This document shows, in pieces, positions 56,574 to 64,000 of a DNA stretch of 64,000 bases. The position numbers and the translations under genes are program-made. The DNA comes from Sclerotiophoma versabilis (lineage: Eukaryota; Ascomycota; Dothideomycetes; Pleosporales; Didymellaceae), in the NCBI GenBank assembly GCA_012274445.1, contig JAAROD010000093.1, positions 620,001 to 684,000 on the forward strand, given 5' to 3'. The notes beneath the pieces are model-generated. The model saw nothing but the letters and a program-made list of their open reading frames with translations, was not told where the DNA came from and did not search any database. Position 1 is the stretch's first letter. The number at the start of each line of letters is the position of its first letter.

Positions 56574-57989
56574 CTAGTACTTACAAGTATTTTCTAAGGA
56601 TTTAGCAAACTTTGTACAGGGAACATCAACAAAGCGCCAAAAGAGATCTGCTACCCATATAACTGACAACGAAACTATAAGAAGACTTATTAGAAAAGAT
56701 AGCTGATACTGTGACCAAGTAGTGTGTCCTGTAAAATCTCGTACAGTTGGAACCACAAGCCAACCATACATATTTAACAGAGGTACATGGACGAGATACA
56801 GACTGTATGAAATTTGGCCTAGATACTGTAACATAGACCAGTTGAATGGCACCTGAAGCACTTTCGAATGACTGACTGCCCAGACGATCTGAAATGCCCC
56901 AATCGAATGCCATTGCCATCGATGTGGCAAGAAGGGTGTTAACCAGGCGTATCCAAGGGTAAGGTGACCATCAATGTCGGGAAGGGAAGCAAAGTACAGG
57001 CCTGATACAAATACTAATATCCAGATGAACTTAAAGGAGATACCAAGCAATGCAAGGGAAGCCTTTCCTGCTTTCTGTTTCCCACTCTCTGCGATTAATA
57101 GTCCGGATACGAACAATCCGCAGTCCCACCGCTCTATCAACATCAAATAGCAGACAACACTAGCCGTAATCGCGACTCTTATTTTTTTTCGTACTGCTTC
57201 TAATGACAGCATCACAAGGTAAAGTCCTAGTGACGACCAGTACTCCACTGGGATAGTCCAAAGCTGACTAGCGTATACATTTGAATGTAAAGTGTTGCTA
57301 AGGTTCCAGTCGGCCGAATAGAGAAGCCTCTCTAGAACAAACCAAAGCCAGTCCTGAAGCTGTAGATAGAGCGTTGGAAGGTATTTTGGACGTGCCATAC
57401 GATACTGTGGAGGCATTGAAAATCCGTCTATCTCGCTCTCGTAGTTGATGTCGTAGAAGTGAAGTCTTACTGCAACAGCAACGATGAAGGTCGTAATCAA
57501 CGGAGGGAGAAATAGTCTTATGGGACGGCGGAACACCGAAGAGGATAGGACGGCGAGGTCTCTGTGTTTCCGACTGTGCCACAGCTCCACTGGCCTTAAG
57601 GATAAACAAACCCCAGAGATAACAAAGAAGATGGAAACCATGGGTGTCCCGCTATACAGGAGGCGGATAATCGGGACCTGGAGTATGTTTCGATTTTCAT
57701 TATCGCGACCGTATCCCATCACCATTCCAGGCTGGTATGGTAATGAGAAATGCTCGAGATATACGCAGAAAGCGGCAAGTCCGCGCATGCCGTTTAAATA
57801 TGCAGTGTCTCCCGACATTTCGCTGTTCAGTTGGTGGTAGATGAAACTCGGTAGAACGGTTCTGTAGAACTGGAGGATTGTGTCCTTAAAGATTGAAGAG
57901 AAAGGTCTTCTAGATAATACGTTCGACATTTCTATGTCTTCGAGCTCCTCGTATTGTAATAAGCGCGAACAATTGCGACAGTCCTGCAT
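56574..57989 (-). CDS. Acyltransferase-3 family membrane protein, right copy
   Basis: 471 residues, identical to the copy at 47993-49408, with all family landmarks (GMRGLAAF, FFVISGVCLSL, FRRPIRLFLPP, LWTIPVEYW, LGQISYSLYLVH). Divergent from the 19-unit repeat gene at 58989. Confidence 0.88.
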   Translation of the reverse strand: MQDCRNCSRLLQYEELEDIEMSNVLSRRPFSSIFKDTILQFYRTVLPSFIYHQLNSEMSGDTAYLNGMRGLAAFCVYLEHFSLPYQPGMVMGYGRDNENRNILQVPIIRLLYSGTPMVSIFFVISGVCLSLRPVELWHSRKHRDLAVLSSSVFRRPIRLFLPPLITTFIVAVAVRLHFYDINYESEIDGFSMPPQYRMARPKYLPTLYLQLQDWLWFVLERLLYSADWNLSNTLHSNVYASQLWTIPVEYWSSLGLYLVMLSLEAVRKKIRVAITASVVCYLMLIERWDCGLFVSGLLIAESGKQKAGKASLALLGISFKFIWILVFVSGLYFASLPDIDGHLTLGYAWLTPFLPHRWQWHSIGAFQIVWAVSHSKVLQVPFNWSMLQYLGQISYSLYLVHVPLLNMYGWLVVPTVRDFTGHTTWSQYQLSFLISLLIVSLSVIWVADLFWRFVDVPCTKFAKSLENTCKY

Positions 57990-58171
57990 CGTGGAAAAAG
58001 GCGACACCTGCAGCAGCAGATATTGTTATAGTTTTCTTTGTAGGAAAAGTTGTGAAAGGCTAATATTGAGATCTAATCTCTAACAAACCTTTGTTCAGAG
58101 TCGAAGTTTATAGAAGTAGTACACAGGAAGAAAACTTAGGCCACCAGTACGGTTCCGTTAATTGTTTTTAC

Positions 58172-58172
<1 letters not shown>

Positions 58173-58203
<31 letters not shown>
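58173..58203. repeat. Poly-C tract, 31 bases
   Basis: Counterpart of the 22-base poly-G tract at 47788-47809, nine bases longer. Confidence 0.97.
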
Positions 58204-58205
<2 letters not shown>

Positions 58206-58351
58206 CCTCTCCCGCTCTCTGTGTCGCAATTGGAGAAAATCCCCGGACCTAAGAATTTCGGACAATAAATCAGAATTTGCCTCTCCTGCAACGTAAATTA
58301 ATCCTAGTCTCATTTCTCCGGCATATGTCCGAACATTATACTCTCCAGGGG

Positions 58352-58628
58352 GTAAGTAGTCTATATGCAACTAGAGTAGTGTGTTATCGCGCAGGAGCAG
58401 GGGTAAGTTTAATGCTAATTAGAGGCCCTGCTTTAATAATGTAAGAGAGCAGTATTGTATTAATAAGGCACTAGAATCTCACTGGTAGCCTGCAATTTTC
58501 TTAAGCTAGTTAAAGCTAAGTACGTATTAAGCATATAATACAGAGCTGGATTATTAATTTAGTGCTGACCGAGGCCCTAAGACACCCCTGTAGCGAAGCG
58601 CTACTTTAGTTGCATATGAACTACTTAC
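58352..58628. mobile_element. MITE / fold-back element, right copy
   Basis: Mirror of 47363-47639. Confidence 0.7.
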
Positions 58629-58782
58629 CCCATAGAGAGTAGCCACATCTACTGCCGTATAGTGGGTCCTCTTTCTTGATAGCAGGCGTGGGTATGTCCG
58701 TTGTAGATAGTAGCTGCTCTGCTAACTCTGCTTTCTTTCGGATTTTACGCATTAAGCGTGCGGCTAGTGACTGCTCGGCCAT
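58621..58782 (-). CDS. Small basic ORF, right copy, cut by the MITE
   Basis: Mirror of 47209-47370, same 53 codons and same disruption. Low support as a gene. Confidence 0.3.
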   Translation of the reverse strand: MAEQSLAARLMRKIRKKAELAEQLLSTTDIPTPAIKKEDPLYGSRCGYSLWGK

Positions 58783-58988
58783 TTGAAGTAGGTACGGTGT
58801 AGTCGGGAATTTTATTGTTATCGCTTATTCAACCTCTATCTCTTTCTACACCTGCAGCTATAAAAGCAATTGTTTTCTATCCCTATAGAATACAACTCTA
58901 AAACATCTAGAACACCTCCAACGGCTACATTAAAGCTTTGTTCTTAACCACAATAAGCTTTTGCAAATCGGACTACAGGGAACAGACA

Positions 58989-60140
58989 ATGCGAAGCGAT
59001 TGGATTCTTGTGTCCCTACTATGGAGCGGCTTGGTCGATGCAAGGCCTTTGGGTAATACTTTGTATGCTTTTATAAAAGCAGCCAAGATAACACTTAGCC
59101 TAGATAACAACTCTATCCTTGATAAAGGCTTAGCCGAGGTCCTCGCTCTGGCTGCTCGTGGACAAACCCAGCCCACCAAGATCGCTGAGGCTTCTGCTCT
59201 GGCTGCTCGTGGACAAACCCAGCCCACCAAGATCGCTGAGGCTTCTGCTCTGGCTGCTCGTGGACAAACCCAGCCCACCAAGATCGCCGAGGCTTCTGCT
59301 CTGGCTGCTCGTGGACAAACCCAGCCCACCAAGATCGCTGAGGCTTCTGCTCTGGCTGCCCGTGGACAAACCCAGCCCACCAAGATCGCCGAGGCTTCTG
59401 CTCTGGCTGCCCGTGGACAAACCCAGCCCACCAAGATCGCCGAGGCTTCTGCTCTGGCTGCCCGTGGACAAACCCAGCCCACCAAGATCGCTGAGGCTTC
59501 TGCTCTGGCTGCTCGTGGACAAACCCAGCCCACCAAGATCGCTGAGGCTTCTGCTCTGGCTGCTCGTGGACAAACCCAGCCCACCAAGATCGCTGAGGCT
59601 TCTGCTCTGGCTGCTCGTGGACAAACCCAGCCCACCAAGATCGCCGAGGCTTCTGCTCTGGCTGCTCGTGGACAAACCCAGCCCACCAAGATCGCCGAGG
59701 CTTCTGCTCTGGCTGCTCGTGGACAAACCCAGCCCACCAAGATCGCCGAGGCTTCTGCTCTGGCTGCTCGTGGACAAACCCAGCCCACCAAGATCGCTGA
59801 GGCTTCTGCTCTGGCTGCCCGTGGACAAACCCAGCCCACCAAGATCGCTGAGGCTTCTGCTCTGGCTGCCCGTGGACAAACCCAGCCCACCAAGATCGCT
59901 GAGGCTTCTGCTCTGGCTGCTCGTGGACAAACCCAGCCCACCAAGATCGCTGAGGCTTCTGCTCTGGCTGCTCGTGGACAAACCCAGCCCACCAAGATCG
60001 CCGAGGCTTCTGCTCTGGCTGCCCGTGGACAAACCCAGCCCACCAAGATCGCCGAGGCTTCTGCTCTGGCTGCCCGTGGACAAACCCAGCCCACCAAGAT
60101 CGCTGAGGCTTCTGCTCTCGCTCGCCGCGAAAACATCTAG
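58989..60140 (+). CDS. Secreted 17-residue tandem-repeat protein, right copy (19 repeats)
   Basis: A 383-residue protein from ATG 58989, same signal peptide and leader as the left copy, then nineteen units of GQTQPTKIAEASALAAR. The last ends ALARR, followed by ENI and a TAG stop. All nineteen units agree in protein sequence up to that final Ala-to-Arg change, while the DNA varies only at synonymous third positions, which fixes this as the coding frame even though all other frames are also open. If each unit were cut at Arg, nineteen copies of one peptide would be released. The unit has no aromatic residue for the usual UstYa ether or C-C crosslink and no KR site, so modification would have to use Thr, Lys or other residues, or the protein is structural. 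It lacks the C-terminal Cys domain of PIR wall proteins. Confidence 0.85.
   Translation: MRSDWILVSLLWSGLVDARPLGNTLYAFIKAAKITLSLDNNSILDKGLAEVLALAARGQTQPTKIAEASALAARGQTQPTKIAEASALAARGQTQPTKIAEASALAARGQTQPTKIAEASALAARGQTQPTKIAEASALAARGQTQPTKIAEASALAARGQTQPTKIAEASALAARGQTQPTKIAEASALAARGQTQPTKIAEASALAARGQTQPTKIAEASALAARGQTQPTKIAEASALAARGQTQPTKIAEASALAARGQTQPTKIAEASALAARGQTQPTKIAEASALAARGQTQPTKIAEASALAARGQTQPTKIAEASALAARGQTQPTKIAEASALAARGQTQPTKIAEASALAARGQTQPTKIAEASALARRENI
59160..60128 (+). repeat. 51-bp tandem array, 19 units
   Basis: Nineteen head-to-tail 51-bp units. Variants differ mainly at two positions (GCT/GCC before GAG and GCT/GCC before CGT), arranged in runs that suggest expansion by unequal exchange or slippage. 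Confidence 0.97.
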
Positions 60141-60583
60141 ACTACCACGCGGCCTGGTATTCAGGATAAAGGTTTGCGTAGGAATCGTTGCTTAGTTAAG
60201 GGTTTTTGCCAGCTATGGTTTTCCTTTAATCGTGTAAACTTATATTTATAATGTTGCAAATGCAAAGCAATCTAGGCCGCTATAGTCTATCCCTGTAAGG
60301 CCTTTCCTAGCCGTTATTATATTGCACTAGGGTGCTACCCCGGTGTTTAAAACACCGCCAACGTGAATTCACACCGCACCTCTATGTTTTAACACCGCGA
60401 CCAATCACCTATAGTAGTTTGTCATCATCCTCCCTAAAGTGTATAGATACCCGCCTACCTTGACTTCGTCACAGACCTATCTGTCTCCAAGGATGCCAGG
60501 GGGAACGAGTATGACTCAATACTGTATCATTACTTGAACCTTGGAGGAAACCCCTTGCAAGCAAGGAGTTCCGGCCAGGTCCA
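60141..60583. other. Unassigned DNA
   Basis: No gene seen. The last part probably belongs to the retroelement that gave the following chromodomain. Confidence 0.45.
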
Positions 60584-60889
60584 GTGCAGATTCCCATGGA
60601 CGCCCTACCTTGCGATAGGTATGAGGTTGAGGGGATCCTAGAGCACCGAGACTCTGCCGCTCGAGGGCATGAGTACAGAGTCAAGTGGCTAGGTTGGTCG
60701 AATGAAGATTCAACCTGGGAACCACTTGAGCATCTTGATCATTGCGATCAGATTCTCGAAGATTACCACAGAGATTCCTGTGATTTGCCACGGTTAAAGC
60801 CTGCGGGTCGGAAACGCAGAGCGCCTGTGGATCTCGAACCTCCGAGGAGGAAGAGAGGACGTCCGCAGAAGTTCTCTACGGGCGATTAG
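60584..60889 (+). pseudogene. Chromodomain remnant of a Ty3/gypsy-type retroelement
   Basis: The frame holds a chromodomain, YEVEGILEHRDSAARGHEYR and VKWLGWSNEDSTWEP, with the aromatic cage-type Y, W and W residues, then a basic tail (RKRRAP, RRKRGRPQK). This arrangement is the C-terminus of chromoviral integrases. No integrase or reverse transcriptase remains upstream. A solitary host chromodomain protein starting at ATG 60596 is a less likely alternative. Confidence 0.65.
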
Positions 60890-61091
60890 TGCTAAATCCA
60901 TACGTCCAACAGTGACATAATCGGCGTTGACCCATGGCGAACAGCCAAGAGGCCGACACAGGTCCGGCGACGATCCGATGTAGCCACTGCGTAGTCAAGG
61001 GACTTGTTCTGCTATGCAGTGTGAAGTGGGCTATGCCCGGCATTGAACTATTTGACTGAGAAGCCTTTATGACTATCTCACACACACCATC

Positions 61092-62020
61092 TCAAGCATC
61101 TGGATCCTCTACTGTAAGGCCCATCCGGAACGGAGGGCTCTCACGACCACCCCGACGTCCACCCTTTGTAGGGGACTCAGCCAAAGCAAGACGCCCAAAA
61201 GAAGCCAACGGAGCCTCAGTCGCGCTCGGTATGTCTGTACCATAATAGTACCAGCGCTTCTCTGCATTGGCGGCCCGACCAGCCTTCTTGAAGTGCTCCT
61301 CAACCACATTGTCGATAACTACATTGGAGGGAGCCTTCTAACCAACAGTACCGATGGCAGCCTTTACAAGTCAGCAAAAAGTCACATTGGACAACGTCCA
61401 ACTTACATTGTAGCGCTGCAGGCTGTGCTCTCGAGACACCTGTCGAGCGTGCTAATATTCCACCACAGACTTGCCAGTGTCCTTGACCTTGCGGACAAGG
61501 ACAGCGTCGTACTCAACAAAGCCGATTCGACAAGCCTTTGCGTAATCGAAAGCGGTCTGGAAGAAGTGCTAGACTGCGGAAACAACCTCCGCATCGGTCG
61601 CATCGTCACCGCGGCTGACTGTCTCATCGTTGAGCTTTCGGAGCGCGCGATCGATCAGCCAGTCAAGCATGTTGGCTGCGCGGCGAAATTGAGCCTGAAT
61701 CTACTTCGCGTCAGCACTGAAACGATATCGGAACAGGGCTGGAATGATACCTCAACGCACCCACCCTCCTTGGCTGCAGCACAACTACTGCATACACCAA
61801 AGTTGTTCTTCCGAGTGGCGTACCCTTCAGAGCGCCGAAACACCTCGATTAAAGACGCGACCGAGCCAGTAGGAGCCTTCGAAGACACAATCGTCAGGCG
61901 CGTAATGCTACCGCGACACCAAAAGCGCGTCAGTGAAGGTTGTGGGGCCATGCTGTCGGGCAACGCGTACACAAAGCCAGGCAGCGGCTTGTTCGAGACG
62001 TACGACGATGGAGAAGTCAT
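61092..62020 (-). pseudogene. Unrecognised broken gene
   Basis: Reading from ATG 62020 (MTSPSSYVSNKPLPGFVYAL), the plausible protein changes frame and meets several TAG/TGA codons, yet long pieces keep natural composition (FFQTAFDYAKACRIGFVEYD, then a final 71-codon frame 61307-61092 starting VEEHFKKAGRAANAEKRWYY). The stops fit C-to-T decay. Function is unknown; a transposon-derived protein is possible. Confidence 0.45.
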
Positions 62021-62252
62021 GATGATGAAATGCGGGAGAAATTGTGATAAGGAAGAAGTAGAGGAGTGGAGTGTTGTGGGAAGGGTCAAAGGTCGCAGGT
62101 GTGGTGTTTATATGCCCACCGACCTCTCCCCAGCAACGACCCGGGCACACAATTACCTTACAACAGCATGCCGCGCGACAGCGTGCATGGCTGGATAGCC
62201 AGTGATCTCACCCCGCAGCTTTCTGTTTTCCTGCGGCGGTGACATGGCAAAC

Positions 62253-62438
62253 TGTTGCGGTGAGTGCAAGCAGTGCGGGAAGAATTGAAGGATTGAACTG
62301 AGGTTGTATTGTGTGAAGCTACAAACAGTAGATATACATGAGTTGCTGTAAACAGCGCTGGTGCAGGATAGGGAGTCGCATCTCACCGAAGGTGAGGCGC
62401 GGGTTGCCCACAAGGCAAGAGAAACTCAAACCGTGACA
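62253..62438 (-). mobile_element. Solo-LTR-like repeat, third copy
   Basis: 186 bp matching 50598-50783 in reverse orientation, outside the palindrome. The flanks (caaac before, tcatc after) do not form a target duplication. Confidence 0.7.
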
Positions 62439-62472
62439 TCATCAACACATCACAATTATGATTAAATCTGAC

Positions 62473-62632
62473 AGCTACCTAACGTCCATCGCTGTGTGGC
62501 GCAAATCTCAGTGCATCGCAACTTACTATTTAGCTTGCGAGAATGACGGACTTCTTCACAATCCTCGCGAGCTGGTTGGTTGGTTGCGGCACACCAGGAT
62601 TTGCGCTACGTATGGATGGACGTTAGGTAGCT
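62473..62632. mobile_element. MITE-like element
   Basis: Inverted ends agctacctaacgtccatc and its reverse complement, with a further matching gcgcaaatc inside each end; about 160 bp, no coding capacity, apparently at a TA. Confidence 0.7.
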
Positions 62633-62937
62633 AGCCAGTATATACTCGCAGAGGAAGAACAATAATACGGTTATCTGATTGCAATTGGGCCGAGTAGTGA
62701 GAGACCGAGGTCAGAAACGAGGATCAGGGGCAGAGGGCCACAGCCCATTACACTCAGCACAGTGCTTGCCGACTGGCTTACCACCACGCGAATCCAGCAG
62801 TTTATCAGCCATAATCTCTCTAACTACGTACCTTATATCTGACAGACAGACATGATATGACAGAATTCAGATGATTACAAATCTCCAGGTAGAGCTGAAC
62901 AGCTGGACCTTCGCCACTTCTATTATTTAATATTATT
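62633..62937. other. 3' flank of the transporter gene
   Basis: No gene seen. Confidence 0.5.
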
Positions 62938-64000
62938 TCAAGCTATATAATCTGTATCTGTCTCTAATGAAATATAGTCATGTTCCTTTCGGCTGCGTAA
63001 TTCCTTTACTAAAGAGGGAAGCAGCACACTTGCTATGACACCAGCGATTCCGAGGATTCCTAGAAGGTTCACGCGAACGTTCCAGATGAGCCAGTCAAGT
63101 ACAACTGCCCACAACACTTGGGAATAGATCATGAGAGTTGAACCTGACCCACCATCCAACCCTAAGCCTGTAGTAAGGAGATATTCCATACCAAACCCAA
63201 CAAAACCAATCGCAATAAGCAGACACCAGGATATTAAACTGCTTGGGAATACCACCTCAGAAATAAATATTGATGCTACAGTTGTCACAAAGCATACACT
63301 AACGCCAAAATAATTGAGGCTAGTAAGCGGGTGAACTGTGGTTCCAAGCAAGCTCATCGCCGAAAGCGCAACCTTAACAAGTGTAAAGTTAGCTACACGC
63401 AAACAAACGCTGATTTCTAGCAGCATTAGAACCTAACTTACAACCCCCCCAGCCACACTGACGAGGCCGGCTACAGTGCCCTTGATTGAGGCGAGTGGGT
63501 CGCCTATAATCTCATCGTTGGTTTGTACTCCGATGCCGAATATAAACTTAGGTTGTAAGCACAATACAACTCCGACCAGCGCCGTAGCACAGGAGGCAAG
63601 CTGTAGTGGCGTAACTGCGCCTTTTTCCAGGTATCCTGTTAGGATCATAGCGCCCAAGGGAGCTAGGAAGTTCAGTGCAGTTGCCTCACTGAGCGGTAGA
63701 TAGAGAATAGACACTTGTTTATTCGTAAGCACCGTCCAAAAAATATACAACGTGACCGAAGAAGTTAGTATACATACAATAGAATCCACAAGCACCAAAC
63801 ACACCCCCAGCCGCCCGTATCATTAACAACCCCCTTGCTTCACGAGGTCCTACTATAGGGAACTCGGGTGACCTTTTCCACCAAAGATAAGTGGTGCTTC
63901 CTAGAACCGTGACGATGAGGCGGATTTGGAGGACGGTAAAGGGATGGACCCGCTCCGGTGTGTTCGATCCCATCTCAACAAGCTTAGCAAGGGCGTGAAG
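62938..64000 (-). CDS. EamA/DMT-family transporter, 5' end outside the window
   Basis: Exons (minus): beyond 64000 to 63778, 63713-63442 and 63372-62938. Introns are 63714-63777 (GTATGT donor) and 63373-63441 (GTAAGT donor, branch GCTAACTT). Splicing joins GACGFY to LSILYLPLSEATALNFLAPL and GLVSVAGGV to VALSAMSLLGTTVHPLTSLN, both typical of the SLC35G-like branch of the drug/metabolite transporter superfamily. About eight or nine hydrophobic helices are visible in this part, and the tail is short and polar. Substrate unknown; plasma- or internal-membrane location expected. The first exon continues past the window, since codons upstream of Met 63973 (LHALAKLVE) still look like the family. Confidence 0.8.

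Larger units (their letters stand above)
53293..60131. repeat. Right arm of the giant inverted repeat
   Basis: 6839 bp, reverse complement of 46421-52689. The excess of 570 bp is fully explained by eleven extra 51-bp units and nine extra C. Confidence 0.95.

Noticed and set aside
58973..60136. Long antisense frames (over 300 codons) across the repeat array
   Set aside because: A 51-bp unit with no stop in any frame opens all six frames. Variation is synonymous only in the sense frame that carries the signal peptide.
46388..60140. CRISPR array reading of the regular repeats
   Set aside because: The units are contiguous 51-bp coding repeats without spacers, in a eukaryotic genome.

Overview
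The window reads as filamentous ascomycete (Pezizomycotina) nuclear DNA. The evidence is short GT-AG introns of about 50-70 bp with CTAAC-like branch sites, Zn(II)2Cys6 and C2H2 regulators, UstYa/DUF3328-type and fungal acyltransferase-3 proteins, many Fot1/pogo-like DDE transposons at TA sites, and stop codons in transposase copies that fit C-to-T decay of the repeat-induced point mutation (RIP) type. There is no rRNA, tRNA or CRISPR that I can support. Genus and species cannot be told from the sequence.

Layout. 1-33 kb is gene-poor and partly decayed. It holds a two-exon C2H2 zinc-finger gene (2272-2998), a dead pogo element (3547-5376), a four-exon Zn2Cys6 regulator (6311-8047), a four-helix SUR7/PalI-like membrane protein (9664-10659), a PAQR/haemolysin-III-like membrane protein (14659-15414), an unrecognised 532-aa two-exon protein (17495-19142), a dead Tc1/mariner element (19847-21307), an F-box/LRR-like fragment (22104-22814) and two decayed hypothetical genes (28242-29586, 30246-33108). 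33-44.7 kb is a transposon pile-up: an apparently intact pogo element with perfect 50-bp terminal repeats, three degraded relatives, and a 3.5-kb unit bounded by perfect 171-bp inverted repeats that encloses a pathway-regulator-like Zn2Cys6 gene and a MULE-like transposase remnant.

The outstanding feature is 46.4-60.1 kb, a giant near-perfect palindrome (arms about 6.27 and 6.84 kb, 603-bp spacer). Each arm carries the same three genes: a secreted protein made almost entirely of identical 17-residue repeats, a multi-pass acyltransferase-3 protein transcribed divergently from it, and a UstYa/DUF3328-like membrane protein with two HxxHC motifs. A secreted tandem-repeat precursor beside a UstYa-type oxidase and an acyltransferase is the gene logic of fungal ribosomally made, post-translationally modified peptides (dikaritin/KEX2-processed type). 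The repeat itself lacks the aromatic residues and dibasic sites of known members, so this is either a new variant or something else, for example a cell-wall repeat protein. The two arms differ only in repeat number (8 versus 19) and in a poly-G tract (22 versus 31), apart from the last, divergent repeat of the left copy.

After the palindrome come a retroelement chromodomain remnant (60584-60889), an unrecognised broken gene (61092-62020), a solo-LTR-like repeat that also occurs in both arms, a small MITE, and the 3' part of an EamA/DMT-type transporter that runs off the window end. Exon joins were inferred by eye from splice signals and domain continuity.
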